Assembly: GCF_013315265.1 (NCBI RefSeq)
Contig: NZ_JABUFE010000003.1
Location: forward strand, 372,001-436,000
DNA: 64,000 nt
Reading direction: 5' to 3'
Source: Parasulfitobacter algicola
GTDB lineage: Bacteria; Pseudomonadota; Alphaproteobacteria; Rhodobacterales; Rhodobacteraceae
Shown here: positions 1-9,745 of the stretch, in pieces
Numbering within the stretch: position 1 is the first letter of the stretch
How the letters are laid out: every line of letters starts with the position of its first letter
Made by a program: the position numbers and the translations under genes
Notes under the pieces: model-generated
What the model was told of the DNA's origin: nothing
Database searches by the model: none
What the model saw: the letters and a program-made list of their open reading frames with translations, nothing else

Positions 1-425
1 TGATCAAACAGGATGGTCCGCAAAATGGTGACAGGATCGTATCAGAACGCACCTCAATACAGGCACGTGAGATGTTGCGCAAAGTGGTCACCGACGGATC
101 GGCCAGTTTTGCCGAAGTGCCGGGATACTTTGTGGCAGGTAAAACTGGTACTGCCGACAAGCCGCTGACCAACGCTGCAGGCTATTATGAGGACCGTGTC
201 ATTGCCACATTCGCCAGCGTTTTTCCCCATTATGACCCCAAATACGTATTGGTCGTTACGCTGGATGAACCCGTTGAAACATCAGGCGAAGAACCCAGGC
301 GTACGGCGGGTTGGACAGCAGTCCCAGTCGCCGCTGAAATCATTCGCCGCACGGCCCCGTTGCTGGGTCTAAGACCACACATTGAACCCGGTGGCGTAAC
401 CAGTGTATCACTGACCGCAAATTAA
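1..425 (+). CDS. ftsI: Peptidoglycan D,D-transpeptidase FtsI (PBP3), C-terminal part
   Basis: Only the 3' end of the gene is in the window; the first complete codon begins at base 3. The protein is the septal cross-linking enzyme that acts in the periplasm and is anchored in the inner membrane. The visible stretch holds the KTGT motif of the penicillin-binding transpeptidase fold (codons from base 141), followed by the usual domain end. It reads straight into murE eight bases after its stop, and the order ftsI-murE-murF-mraY-murD is the standard order of the division and cell wall cluster, which supports the name. The catalytic SxxK serine lies upstream of the window. Confidence 0.9.
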   Translation, partial: IKQDGPQNGDRIVSERTSIQAREMLRKVVTDGSASFAEVPGYFVAGKTGTADKPLTNAAGYYEDRVIATFASVFPHYDPKYVLVVTLDEPVETSGEEPRRTAGWTAVPVAAEIIRRTAPLLGLRPHIEPGGVTSVSLTAN

Positions 426-433
426 GGCGGACG

Positions 434-1933
434 GTGGACATGGGCGCAGCAGGGATCGAAACCAAATCACTTTCAGCCTTAGGGCTGACCGCTCAAGCCG
501 GGCGCGAGGCGCAGATCACCGGGTTGACCGTGGACAGCCGCGACGTAAAGCCGGGGATGCTGTTTGCAGCTTTGCCCGGGACGCGTGTTCACGGTGGGGA
601 CTTCATTCAATATGCCCTGCGCATGGACGCAGCTGCGATCCTGACCGATCCTGAAGGTGCGCGCATTGCAGCAGATGTTTTGGCGGGCTCTGATGTTGCC
701 TTGATCATTGCCGAAGATGCGCGCGAAACTCTGGCTTATGCATCTGCCCTTTGGTTCGGTCGCCAGCCCGGCACGATGGTTGCTGTCACGGGCACGAACG
801 GCAAAACCTCTGTGGCCAGCTTTACCCGTCAGATTTGGATCGAGATGGAGTTGACAGCTGTCAACTTGGGTACTACCGGGGTCGAAGGCGCTTGGACCGC
901 ACCTTTGGCGCATACCACACCGGATCCGATCACTCTGCATAACGCCTTATATGGGGCAGCTCAGGCGGGTGTAACCCATGCCGCGATGGAGGCATCGTCG
1001 CACGGATTGGACCAGCGCCGCATGGATGGCGTGCATTTGATGGCCGCAGGATTCACCAACTTCAGTCAGGATCATTTGGATTATCATCATACCTTCGACG
1101 CCTATTTTGATGCCAAGGCTGCGCTTTTTACCCGCATTTTGCCTGATGATGGAACCGCAGTGATTAATATCGATGATCCCAAAGGCCGTGACATGGCCGA
1201 TATTGCTGAAAGCCGAGGGCAAAAGCTGTTGACAGTTGGGCGCAAGGATGCCGCTGATCTGTATTTGCGCAATCAGCGTTTTGACAGCACTGGGCAGGAT
1301 CTGCTGTTCGATTGGAAAGGCAAATCCTTTCATAAACGCCTGAACCTGATTGGTGGTTTTCAGGCCGAAAACGTTCTGTTGGCCGCGGGCCTTGTCATTG
1401 CAACTGGCAGTGACCCGGCTGCAGTTTTCGACACTTTGCCACATCTGGTCACTGTGCGCGGACGGATGCAGTTGGCCGCAACGCGTAAAAATGGCGCCGC
1501 CGTTTTCGTGGATTATGCCCATACGCCCGATGCGGTTGCCACCGCGCTCAAGGCTATGCGCCCCCATGTCATGGGTCGGCTGATCGTTGTGATTGGTGCG
1601 GGGGGCGACCGTGATCCGACCAAGCGCCCACTGATGGGGCAGGCGGCGGCGGAAAACGCAGATGTGGTTTTCGTCACCGATGACAATCCCCGCAGCGAAG
1701 ATCCTGCCATCATCCGACAGGCCGTTATAATGGGGGCCCCGGACGCGACCGAAGTGGGCGACCGCACAGAAGCGATTTTGCGCGCCGTTGATGCACTTGG
1801 TCCCGGTGACACGCTGCTTATCGCAGGTAAGGGTCATGAAACTGGTCAGACCATTGGCGATGATATCTTTCCCTTTGACGACGCTGAACAGGCCAGTGTC
1901 GCTGTTGCCGCATTGGACGGAGCAATCCCATGA
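434..1933 (+). CDS. murE: UDP-MurNAc-L-Ala-D-Glu:meso-diaminopimelate ligase MurE
   Basis: Cytoplasmic ATP-dependent ligase that adds meso-diaminopimelate to the growing muropeptide. The 499-residue length is normal for the family. The ATP loop GTNGKT is at residues 120-125, and the DNPR motif at 417-420 is the known mark of enzymes that select meso-DAP rather than lysine. The start used is GTG at 434, which has an AAGGCGG ribosome site a few bases before it; an ATG two codons later is a possible alternative. The gene overlaps murF by four bases (ATGA), which implies translational coupling. Catalysis by the family is established; substrate choice is inferred from the DNPR motif. Confidence 0.96.
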   Translation: MDMGAAGIETKSLSALGLTAQAGREAQITGLTVDSRDVKPGMLFAALPGTRVHGGDFIQYALRMDAAAILTDPEGARIAADVLAGSDVALIIAEDARETLAYASALWFGRQPGTMVAVTGTNGKTSVASFTRQIWIEMELTAVNLGTTGVEGAWTAPLAHTTPDPITLHNALYGAAQAGVTHAAMEASSHGLDQRRMDGVHLMAAGFTNFSQDHLDYHHTFDAYFDAKAALFTRILPDDGTAVINIDDPKGRDMADIAESRGQKLLTVGRKDAADLYLRNQRFDSTGQDLLFDWKGKSFHKRLNLIGGFQAENVLLAAGLVIATGSDPAAVFDTLPHLVTVRGRMQLAATRKNGAAVFVDYAHTPDAVATALKAMRPHVMGRLIVVIGAGGDRDPTKRPLMGQAAAENADVVFVTDDNPRSEDPAIIRQAVIMGAPDATEVGDRTEAILRAVDALGPGDTLLIAGKGHETGQTIGDDIFPFDDAEQASVAVAALDGAIP

Positions 1934-3372
1934 CCCTTTGGACATCCGCCGATGCACAGGCCGCGACGGGCGGGCAAAGCACCCACGACTGGACCGCAAC
2001 GGGCGTATCTATTGACACTCGCACCTTGCAACCGGGTGATCTGTTTGTTGCCTTGAAAGACATCCGTGATGGTCACGATTTTGTTGCCCAAGCGCTGGAA
2101 AAAGGGGCTGCAGCCGCATTGGTCAGTCACAGACCCGATGCCGTATCGGATGACGCACCCCTGTTAATCGTGGATAATGTGCTGGATGGGCTGACGGCCC
2201 TTGGTATCGCAGCCCGCGACCGTACCTCTGCCGGTGTCGTCGGCATCACGGGATCTGTTGGTAAAACATCGACCAAGGAAATGTTGCGCGATGTGCTATC
2301 AGCCCAAGGTATGACCCATGCGGCCGAGGCCAGTTATAACAATCATTGGGGCGTGCCGCTGACCTTGGCGCGTATGCCCGTTGACACAAAATATGCCGTG
2401 ATCGAGATTGGCATGAACCATCCGGGCGAAATTGGTCCGCTGTCACGTATGACGCGCCCGCACGTGGCCCTGATCACGACGGTTGCCGCTGCACATCTTG
2501 AAGCGTTCGACAGTATCGAAGGGATTTCGCGCGAAAAAGCGGCCATCATCGACGGGTTGGTGCCCGGTGGTACGGCCATCCTGAACGCCGATATCGATAC
2601 CGCCAGCATCCTGCAATCCAAAGCCGCCAAGCGCGAGGCCAAGCAGATCCTGTTCGGTCACATGGGTGCGGATTTTCGGCTGAACACCATCAAAATGACG
2701 GGCGATGCCACTGTAATACAGGTCGAAATCCACGGCGAACCTTTAGTTTTCAAACTGTCGTCAGCAGGGCGTCACTTTGCGATGAATGCGGTTGCTGTTC
2801 TGGCAGCGGTTCAGGCGCTTGGGGCGGATATCGCGCGGGCGGCCTTGGATATCACCACATGGCAGCCCCCGGCGGGGCGCGGTCGTCGCGAACGGCTGGT
2901 TCTGGATGACATTGATGATGATGCTGTGGTTGATCTGATCGATGACGCCTATAACGCAAATCCCACATCCATCACAGCAGCACTTGAGGTTCTGGCCGCA
3001 GCAATACCCATTGATAATGTGGGCCGCGTCGCTAAGGGCCGCCGCATTGCCATTTTGGGCGATATGCTGGAACTGGGCGAAGACGAAATGAAACTGCATC
3101 GCGCCATTGCCGATGATCCGTCGCTGCCTGCCATCCATCGCATTCATTGTGTCGGGCCACGGATGCAGCATCTTTGGCAGGCATTGCCATCAGAAAAACG
3201 CGGTAACTGGGTCGAAACCGCCACAGAGCTTGCGGAAAAAGCCCATAGTCTGGTGGATCCGGGGGATGTGGTGCTGGTCAAAGGCTCAAAAGGTAGTCAA
3301 GTCAGCCGCGTGGTTGATGCGCTTCGTAAACTTGGCCGCTCCAAAAACAATAAACCCCGAGGGACAGATTAA
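1930..3372 (+). CDS. murF: UDP-MurNAc-tripeptide:D-Ala-D-Ala ligase MurF
   Basis: Cytoplasmic Mur ligase that attaches the D-Ala-D-Ala dipeptide and so completes the UDP-MurNAc-pentapeptide. The ATP-binding loop GSVGKTS is at residues 108-114, and an AYNANPTS stretch typical of MurF lies in the central-to-C-terminal part. The 480-residue length fits the family. The ATG overlaps the murE stop by four bases, and the stop is directly followed by the ATG of mraY with no spacer, so the whole block is clearly one transcript. Confidence 0.96.
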   Translation: MTLWTSADAQAATGGQSTHDWTATGVSIDTRTLQPGDLFVALKDIRDGHDFVAQALEKGAAAALVSHRPDAVSDDAPLLIVDNVLDGLTALGIAARDRTSAGVVGITGSVGKTSTKEMLRDVLSAQGMTHAAEASYNNHWGVPLTLARMPVDTKYAVIEIGMNHPGEIGPLSRMTRPHVALITTVAAAHLEAFDSIEGISREKAAIIDGLVPGGTAILNADIDTASILQSKAAKREAKQILFGHMGADFRLNTIKMTGDATVIQVEIHGEPLVFKLSSAGRHFAMNAVAVLAAVQALGADIARAALDITTWQPPAGRGRRERLVLDDIDDDAVVDLIDDAYNANPTSITAALEVLAAAIPIDNVGRVAKGRRIAILGDMLELGEDEMKLHRAIADDPSLPAIHRIHCVGPRMQHLWQALPSEKRGNWVETATELAEKAHSLVDPGDVVLVKGSKGSQVSRVVDALRKLGRSKNNKPRGTD

Positions 3373-4464
3373 ATGCTTTATTGGTTAACCGGCCTGTCAG
3401 ACGGTGGCGATTTTTTTAATCTTTTTCAATATATCACTTTTCGCGCTGGCGGTGCGTTTCTAACATCCCTGATCTTCTGTTTTCTGTTTGGTCGGCCGCT
3501 GATCAATGTTCTGCGTAAGCGCCAGGGCAGGGGTCAACCGATCCGCGATGATGGCCCCGAAGGGCACTTTGTCAAAGCTGGAACACCGACAATGGGTGGG
3601 CTGTTGATTGTAGGGGCGCTTTTAACCTCGACCTTGCTTTGGGCGCGTATGGATGCTGAAAACCCCCCATATGTCTGGATCGTTCTGTTTGTAACGATCT
3701 GTTTTGCGGTAATTGGATTTGCGGATGATTATGCGAAAGTGTCCAAGCAAAATACGGCCGGTGTGTCGGGTAAACTGCGCCTTTTGCTTGGCTTTATCAT
3801 TGCCGCGATTGCAGCCTATCTTGCAGCTGTAAATCATCCGGATGCGCTGACAAACCAATTGGCATTGCCGGTGTTTAAAGACACGCTTTTGAACCTTGGA
3901 TATCTGTTTATTCCTTTTGCGATGATTGTCATCGTTGGATCAGCCAATGCTGTAAACCTGACCGATGGTCTGGACGGGCTGGCCATTATGCCTGTCATGA
4001 TTGCCGCAGGGGCGCTGGGCGTGATTGCCTATGCCGTGGGTCGTGTGGATTTCAGCGAATATCTGGATGTGCATTATGTGCCCGGAACGGGCGAAATTCT
4101 GATCTTTTGTTCGGCCCTTTTCGGGGCGGGTCTGGGTTTTTTGTGGTATAACGCGCCACCCGCGGCGGTCTTTATGGGCGACACTGGATCACTGGCCCTG
4201 GGCGGTGCCCTTGGCGCGATCGCTGTCGCAACAAAGCACGAGATCGTTCTGGCCATCGTTGGTGGCTTGTTCGTGGTCGAAGCATTAAGCGTGATCATTC
4301 AGGTTCTGTACTTTAAACGCACCGGCAAACGCGTCTTTCTGATGGCACCGATCCATCATCACTATGAAAAGAAAGGCTGGACCGAACCGCAAATCGTGAT
4401 CCGCTTTTGGATCATTGCAGTTATCCTGGCGATGATCGGCTTAGCGACGTTGAAAGTGCGTTAA
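3373..4464 (+). CDS. mraY: Phospho-MurNAc-pentapeptide transferase MraY
   Basis: Integral inner-membrane enzyme that moves phospho-MurNAc-pentapeptide onto undecaprenyl phosphate, giving lipid I. The 363 residues contain about ten hydrophobic segments. The family motifs are all visible: DDYAK at 118-122 (Mg-binding Asp pair), NLTDGLDGL at 195-203, and the HHHY histidine motif at 328-331 near the C-terminus. It starts immediately after the murF stop and ends three bases before murD. Confidence 0.97.
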   Translation: MLYWLTGLSDGGDFFNLFQYITFRAGGAFLTSLIFCFLFGRPLINVLRKRQGRGQPIRDDGPEGHFVKAGTPTMGGLLIVGALLTSTLLWARMDAENPPYVWIVLFVTICFAVIGFADDYAKVSKQNTAGVSGKLRLLLGFIIAAIAAYLAAVNHPDALTNQLALPVFKDTLLNLGYLFIPFAMIVIVGSANAVNLTDGLDGLAIMPVMIAAGALGVIAYAVGRVDFSEYLDVHYVPGTGEILIFCSALFGAGLGFLWYNAPPAAVFMGDTGSLALGGALGAIAVATKHEIVLAIVGGLFVVEALSVIIQVLYFKRTGKRVFLMAPIHHHYEKKGWTEPQIVIRFWIIAVILAMIGLATLKVR

Positions 4465-4467
4465 CCC

Positions 4468-5871
4468 ATGATCCCTGTTCAAGGATATCGGGGGCGCAGT
4501 GTTGCTGTGTTGGGGCTTGGCCGATCAGGTTTGGCGACAGCGCGGGCCTTGCAGGCAGGGGGTGCGACCGCGCTGGTCTGGGATGACAGCGCCGAGGCGC
4601 GTGAGGCGGCAGAAGGGCAGGGCATGATCCTGTACGATCTGACCCGCGCAAATGCATGGGATGATGTGGCAGCACTGATCGTATCCCCTGGTATTCCGCA
4701 CCTGTACCCCGAACCTAACAAAATTATCGCGGCTGCCTGGGCCGCAGGCGTGCCGGTTGATAATGATATCGGGCTATTTTTCAGGTCTTTTGCCACGCAG
4801 GACTGGGATAATTTCGATGTCACCCCGCGTATCATTGCTGTGACCGGATCGAACGGAAAATCCACGACCGCGGCCCTGATCCATCATATTCTGGCCGAAG
4901 CCGGGCGCCCCACGCAACTGGCCGGTAACATCGGACGCGGTGTTTTGGATATCGATCCTGCCCATGACGGCGAAGTGGTGGTGCTGGAGCTGAGTTCTTA
5001 TCAAACCGACCTGGCGCGTGCGTTGACGCCGGATGTGGCTGTTTTCACCAATCTTAGCCCCGATCATCTGGATCGTCATGCTGGGATGGGGGGGTATTTT
5101 GCCGCCAAGCGTCGCTTGTTCGCCGAAGGTGGGCCGGATCGCGCTGTGATCGGAATAGATGAGCCCGAGGGCCAGTATCTGGCCAACCAAATGGTCTATA
5201 CCCTTAGCGATGACCGGGTGATCCGCGTATCGGTTGAGCATAAGCTGAAAGGCGCGGGCTGGAATGTCTTCGCGCGCAAGGGGTTTTTGGCGGAAACGCG
5301 CAAGGATCGTCAATTGGCATCAATTGATCTGCGTGAAATTGTGGGGCTTCCCGGGTCGCACAATCACCAAAACGCTTGCGCCGCCTATGCGGCCTGCCGT
5401 GCGATTGGGGTTGGCCCCAAGCAAATCGAAGGGGCATTGCGCAGCTTCAAGGGGCTTCCCCATCGCAGTCAGGTTATTGCAGAAAAAGACGGTGTGCGCT
5501 TTGTGAATGACAGCAAAGCTACGAATGTGGATAGCGCCGCCAAGGCCTTGCAAGCATTCAAGAATATTCGTTGGATCGCTGGCGGGCTTGGCAAAGAGGG
5601 CGGTATCGAAAGTCTGGCCTTGCATCTTGTGAATGTCGAAAAGGCCTATCTGATTGGCCATTCTGCGCGGGATTTTGCGTTGCAACTTGGCGATACGCCG
5701 TATGAGATTTGTGAAACAATGGACCGGGCGGTTGCGTCCGCTGCGGCTGAGGCATCTGCAGGCGATACAGTATTGTTGGCACCGGCTGCTGCATCTTTTG
5801 ATCAATACCCGAATTTTGAAAAACGCGGCGATGATTTTATCACCTGCGTTCAAGCTAATCTGAAAAATTGA
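4468..5871 (+). CDS. murD: UDP-MurNAc-L-alanine:D-glutamate ligase MurD
   Basis: Cytoplasmic Mur ligase that adds D-glutamate to UDP-MurNAc-L-alanine. A Rossmann-like N-terminus (GLGRSG near residue 16) is followed by the ATP loop GSNGKST at residues 127-133 and by the family C-terminal domain. Length 467 is normal. It is the last gene of the cell wall run here. In most relatives ftsW and murG follow murD on the same strand, but here the next gene is on the other strand, so the cluster is broken or rearranged at this point. Confidence 0.96.
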   Translation: MIPVQGYRGRSVAVLGLGRSGLATARALQAGGATALVWDDSAEAREAAEGQGMILYDLTRANAWDDVAALIVSPGIPHLYPEPNKIIAAAWAAGVPVDNDIGLFFRSFATQDWDNFDVTPRIIAVTGSNGKSTTAALIHHILAEAGRPTQLAGNIGRGVLDIDPAHDGEVVVLELSSYQTDLARALTPDVAVFTNLSPDHLDRHAGMGGYFAAKRRLFAEGGPDRAVIGIDEPEGQYLANQMVYTLSDDRVIRVSVEHKLKGAGWNVFARKGFLAETRKDRQLASIDLREIVGLPGSHNHQNACAAYAACRAIGVGPKQIEGALRSFKGLPHRSQVIAEKDGVRFVNDSKATNVDSAAKALQAFKNIRWIAGGLGKEGGIESLALHLVNVEKAYLIGHSARDFALQLGDTPYEICETMDRAVASAAAEASAGDTVLLAPAAASFDQYPNFEKRGDDFITCVQANLKN

Positions 5872-5896
5872 GCGCGCTGGTCGAACGCATTTGGCC

Positions 5897-5912
5897 CGCG
5901 TGGTGCCACGCG
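5897..5912 (+). terminator. Short perfect hairpin after murD
   Basis: A 7-bp perfect inverted repeat (CGCGTGG, two bases, CCACGCG) lies 26 bases after the murD stop, between two convergent genes. It could end the mur transcript. There is no clear T-run behind it, so a Rho-independent mechanism is doubtful. Confidence 0.3.
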
Positions 5913-5941
5913 ATTATCTCGCTTTGATCAAAGCCCGGACC

Positions 5942-7126
5942 TTAGCTGGCCGCCTTTAGCGATGTCACATGGTCTGCTGCGGCTGTGATGGCATTCGCAA
6001 TAAAGTCCAAATCTGATTTTTGTAACCGGGCAGGTAGCCTTACATCACAGGCGCGCATCAGCATGGCGCGGGTTTGCGGCAACTCAGGCAGATCATTCAG
6101 AAATTGCCAGTTCCAGAAGGCACGGGCATTATCTTGGCTTTGACCAAAAATCTGCACTTTAACACCACCTGCCAATGCCGCTTTGGCAAAGGCTTTGATC
6201 TGGGTGTCGTTCATGCCAACCAGATTGAACTGGATCGAATCTGGCGCGCGTTCTTCTGGTGCAAGTTTGTCAGGCACAGCCAACCAAGGCGATACGTTCA
6301 GCCGTGCGGCCACATAATCATGATTGGCGCGTCCATCCTGAACACGGCGCGGAATTTCTGCCAATTGAGGCCGGATCACTGCTGCAGACAGGTTCTGCAG
6401 CCGCAAATTATAAAGCGGCAGTTTGTTTTGCCATTTGACGAACGCCTCCTGCAAAACAGGATGCTTTTTCCAGTTATGTTCGTATGCGCCAGACATGATA
6501 ACGGCCTGTGCGGCAAGGTCAGGATCATTGGTAATCAAAATTCCCCCTTCGCCGGCATTGACCAGTTTATAAGACTGAAATGAAAAGCAACCTATGCGCC
6601 CGATTGTACCGATGTTGCGACCGTGCCATGTGGTGCCAAGGGAATGGGCGGCGTCTTCGATTACCGGAATATCGCGCGCATCACACAGCGCCATAATTGC
6701 ATCCATATCCGATGTATGCCCACGCATGTGGCTGATGATCACGGCCTGAACGTCGGTCAATTTTGCCTCAAAATCATTCAAGTCAATGCGATAGTTTTCG
6801 CCAACCTCGCACAAAACAGGAATACAATCGGCATGAACAATGGCCGATGGCACAGCTGCAAACGTGAAAGCAGGGATCAGTACACGTGCATCTCGGGGCA
6901 AGCCCAAAGCCTTAAGCGATAAAAACAGGGCCGCCGAACAAGAAGATACCGCAAGTGCATAATCTGTGCCTATCAATGTGGCGAATTCCTGTTCTAATAG
7001 CGATACAGGGGATGCCGAAGCTGACGTATAGCGAAACAGATCACCGCTTTTCAGCAGTTGGTCAATATCGGCCCGTGCAGCATCAGGGATGGGTTCGGCA
7101 TCATAGACATTTGGTATGATAGTCAT
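5942..7126 (-). CDS. DegT/DnrJ/EryC1/StrS-type PLP aminotransferase
   Basis: Predicted sugar aminotransferase-fold enzyme of fold type I. The pattern EDAAHSLG at residues 157-164 and the FSFQSYK stretch at 181-187, where K187 would be the Schiff-base lysine, are typical of the family; the following GEGG is also characteristic. Such enzymes usually transaminate nucleotide-linked keto-sugars for surface polysaccharides or antibiotics, but some members act on other ketones. The substrate cannot be read from the sequence, and there are no nucleotide-sugar genes next to it. It faces murD tail to tail. Confidence 0.85.
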   Translation of the reverse strand: MTIIPNVYDAEPIPDAARADIDQLLKSGDLFRYTSASASPVSLLEQEFATLIGTDYALAVSSCSAALFLSLKALGLPRDARVLIPAFTFAAVPSAIVHADCIPVLCEVGENYRIDLNDFEAKLTDVQAVIISHMRGHTSDMDAIMALCDARDIPVIEDAAHSLGTTWHGRNIGTIGRIGCFSFQSYKLVNAGEGGILITNDPDLAAQAVIMSGAYEHNWKKHPVLQEAFVKWQNKLPLYNLRLQNLSAAVIRPQLAEIPRRVQDGRANHDYVAARLNVSPWLAVPDKLAPEERAPDSIQFNLVGMNDTQIKAFAKAALAGGVKVQIFGQSQDNARAFWNWQFLNDLPELPQTRAMLMRACDVRLPARLQKSDLDFIANAITAAADHVTSLKAAS

Positions 7127-7291
7127 TTCATATATTCCGAATAATAGTTTCGTAAATTATAAATTAAACATAGCCAAAGTGCTATACAAATTTTCACATC
7201 GGCGATATTCTGACGCCACAAGCAATTTTGAGTTGTGTTTGCCCAGGTAATTCAACACGGTCTGATCACGCATATTGAAGATACAGGACAG

Positions 7292-7627
7292 ATGCTGAAA
7301 CAAGGCTTTATCACCGTATTGCTGATGTCATTGATCTGGCTTTTTACAGCATTTTATATTCTGCAAATTCCGCCCCCATCGGGCTTGGCAGGGTATGCAC
7401 ATCAGCAAGACGCGCAAGGCGATGTACCGTCCTGCCCAGGTTGCCCTGGCAGCACTTTGGGTACGGCTTGTTTTGCAAAAATCTGTGCGGGCCCTTTGCT
7501 TGAAAGTGCGGAATTGATCCCGGTAATGCACAACCTAAGCGTAAAGCATACGGTAAAATCAGATGTTTTTCCCAGCATCAGATACCAGCCTGATCCACCA
7601 CCTCCACGTACGCTGTTCCAAATCTAG
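7292..7627 (+). CDS. Small single-pass membrane protein with a Cys cluster
   Basis: I do not recognise this protein. The start chosen is ATG 7292 with an AGGACA ribosome site six bases before it; an in-frame GTG at 7235 would add 19 residues. Residues from about 5 to 25 form one hydrophobic segment, then a short loop carries four cysteines (a CPGC pair and two more within about 18 residues), followed by a polar tail with several prolines. This suggests a membrane-anchored periplasmic domain with possible metal or redox chemistry. It is only 66 bases ahead of a DoxX-like gene on the same strand, so the two are probably one transcript and may act together. Confidence 0.5.
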   Translation: MLKQGFITVLLMSLIWLFTAFYILQIPPPSGLAGYAHQQDAQGDVPSCPGCPGSTLGTACFAKICAGPLLESAELIPVMHNLSVKHTVKSDVFPSIRYQPDPPPPRTLFQI

Positions 7628-7693
7628 AACCATTCATTTGTATGCTGTAACCCTTTGCAGTTGCATAATTTTCTGGATAATAGGAACATAAAA

Positions 7694-8617
7694 ATGTACA
7701 AATTTTCTTCTCCGTCTCAGGCGGACACTCAGGCGTATCTTGCGCTGACCCTTCGTGTGGGTCTTGCGAGCGTTTTTATCATCGGCGGTATCGCCAAACT
7801 TGAACGTCTTCTGACGGCTTCAAAAGCCCAGGGCATCGTGGATCAGTACACTGGCGCCCTTGGGTATATCAATGAAACCTTTATGGCGTTTCTCTTTTCT
7901 GGCAATTTTCCTGACTTCATCACACCTTGGAGTTTTCTGACAGTCTTATCGGCATTTGAACTGATTTCGGGCCTCATGCTTTTGGCAGGTCTGATGGTTC
8001 GGCCGCTTTGCCTGATCTGGGTGCCATTGTTGTGGTCTTTTGTCTTTTCATTGCCTGTTGTGACAACCCCAGGTTTTATTCCGCCCGAGGCGACCTATAC
8101 ATCGCCTGCGTTGTTTGTACAGATCAGGGATGTGGCATTATCGGGTCTTTTTGCCGTGCTTTATAATCTTGGATCGGGCGCACGCAGTGTGGATGCGGCC
8201 TATGGGTTGCCTGTAGCAAGGGGCATCAACTGGGATCCTCTGGCTTATTTGATGCGGATATCACTGGCATTGATCTTTGTGATTGGTGGCGCTTTTCATG
8301 GATTTCACAAGGTGATGACCTTTGGTGCCCCTGCGATTATCTTGCTGATGATCGGTTTTGGTCTGATTGCCGGTATCGGTGTATGGTGGTTTGCGGCAGC
8401 CGCTGTTGCGGTCATCGGTTGGTACATGATCACCAAGCTTGGTGTGGCGAGCAGTGTGTTGGGATATGCCAATTCAATCAAGCGTGAAATTGCATTGTTG
8501 TTGGGCAGTGGCATCATTGCTTACGCGGGGGGCGGGCGTTTGTTCACAGCCCATGGATTGTTGCAGTCTTTGCGCGATGGATGGCTTACATATGCCCGCA
8601 ACCCAATGAAATCATGA
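7694..8617 (+). CDS. DoxX-like integral membrane protein with duplicated halves
   Basis: A polytopic membrane protein of 307 residues from the ATG at 7694, which has a TAGGAA ribosome site; an in-frame TTG at 7655 is less likely. The N-terminal half resembles the DoxX/DoxD family (R-x-GLASVFIIGG-x-AKL). The second half starts with a very similar stretch (LMRISLALIFVIGG), so the gene seems to hold two DoxX-like units in tandem. DoxX proteins are linked to thiosulfate:quinone oxidoreduction in archaea and to oxidative stress complexes in mycobacteria, but most bacterial members have no proven role. Partner is probably the Cys-containing protein just upstream. Confidence 0.65.
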   Translation: MYKFSSPSQADTQAYLALTLRVGLASVFIIGGIAKLERLLTASKAQGIVDQYTGALGYINETFMAFLFSGNFPDFITPWSFLTVLSAFELISGLMLLAGLMVRPLCLIWVPLLWSFVFSLPVVTTPGFIPPEATYTSPALFVQIRDVALSGLFAVLYNLGSGARSVDAAYGLPVARGINWDPLAYLMRISLALIFVIGGAFHGFHKVMTFGAPAIILLMIGFGLIAGIGVWWFAAAAVAVIGWYMITKLGVASSVLGYANSIKREIALLLGSGIIAYAGGGRLFTAHGLLQSLRDGWLTYARNPMKS

Positions 8618-8654
8618 ATTTGCCCTTGGGCGACGACACTTGTTGCCCAGGGGG

Positions 8655-9662
8655 TCAGGCCATTTCAGCGATGGGAACAATCTGGTTGATCAGCCGCATC
8701 AGTGCCCCGAAGTATCCGCCACTGCGGGCGGGTCTGTATGGATCGGATGTGATGGCGATTGTCATTTCAAGATCGGGAACGACGCAGATAATCTGCCCAC
8801 CATAACCGCGCGCAAGGGCAAAATCATGCCCATTTGACTGGCCCAAAAACCAGCCATAGCCATAACCAAGCCCAGAAAACAGCGACCGCGTACGACGTAC
8901 AAAGGACTGTTCAACCCAAGCCGGGCTAAGCACCTGTTGTCCGTCCCATTGACCGTCCATACGGTACATTTCGCCAAAGCGGATCATGGCCATCGGCGAC
9001 AGCGACATCTCGTTTCCACCCAGGTAATAGCCTTGCGGGTCACGCGACCATGCGCGGATTTCAATCCCCAATGGGTCACCAAGCCGCCTGCGGGCCTGTG
9101 TCAAAAGGCTTTGTCCCGACGCTTTGGCCAGTGCTGCACCAAGCACATGAAAACTGCCTGTTGAATACAGCATACCTTTTCCTGGCTGCCCAACCATGTC
9201 CCGGTTTAATGCATAGGCGACCCAATTGCGACTGGATACCCAATCCCCGTAATTCGCGCCTGACGTACGGGCCAGACCAGCCTGCATCGTGATCAGGTGT
9301 TCTAGCGTAATATCCTGGACGCGGGGATCGGCGGTGGCGGGAATAAGATCGGGGATCACTTGGCCAAGTGTTTGATCCACGCCGGTAATTTCGCCCCGGT
9401 CCAATGCCGCACCCGTCAGGGCCGCCACGACCGTTTTTGAAACTGATTTGACATTCACAGGGCGATCTAATGCGGGTCCGCGAAAGACCTCGCCCAGTGT
9501 AATCTTGCCGGATTGTGCAACGACAAGGCTGTGAATCTGGTCGTATTCGCGCGCAAGGCTTAATGCAGGTGCCCATTTCGTCGTGGCAGCCTGTGCCCAA
9601 AGCAGATGGGGGGCAATGCTAAGACTGGCGGTCGAGGTCAGAAAAGAACGGCGATTGAACAT
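8655..9662 (-). CDS. Serine hydrolase of the beta-lactamase class C fold, Tat-exported
   Basis: Member of the broad beta-lactamase/esterase/D,D-peptidase family. From the ATG at 9662 (a TTG four codons earlier is possible) the N-terminus is a twin-arginine signal (NRRSFLTS, hydrophobic stretch, then a cleavage-like AQA). SVSK near residue 73-76 is the catalytic SxxK motif, and YST, the Y-x-N-like motif, follows around residue 165. The family includes esterases and peptidases as well as beta-lactamases, so resistance should not be assumed. The gene converges with the DoxX-like gene 37 bases away. Confidence 0.85.
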   Translation of the reverse strand: MFNRRSFLTSTASLSIAPHLLWAQAATTKWAPALSLAREYDQIHSLVVAQSGKITLGEVFRGPALDRPVNVKSVSKTVVAALTGAALDRGEITGVDQTLGQVIPDLIPATADPRVQDITLEHLITMQAGLARTSGANYGDWVSSRNWVAYALNRDMVGQPGKGMLYSTGSFHVLGAALAKASGQSLLTQARRRLGDPLGIEIRAWSRDPQGYYLGGNEMSLSPMAMIRFGEMYRMDGQWDGQQVLSPAWVEQSFVRRTRSLFSGLGYGYGWFLGQSNGHDFALARGYGGQIICVVPDLEMTIAITSDPYRPARSGGYFGALMRLINQIVPIAEMA

Positions 9663-9745
9663 AGGGTATATCAAACTCTTTGGGTCGCATTGCTGTCAAT
9701 GTGTTCGTTTTCGCGACAATGCCCAATCAGAAATTCGTGAGCAGG

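Noticed and set aside
947-1999. Long open frame on the minus strand (350 codons)
   Set aside because: It is antisense to murE, shows Cys/His-rich low-meaning composition and no family pattern; murE on the other strand is certain.
8655-9662. Beta-lactamase resistance gene
   Set aside because: Only the general class C serine hydrolase fold is supported; most such chromosomal genes in this group are esterases or peptidases of unknown substrate.
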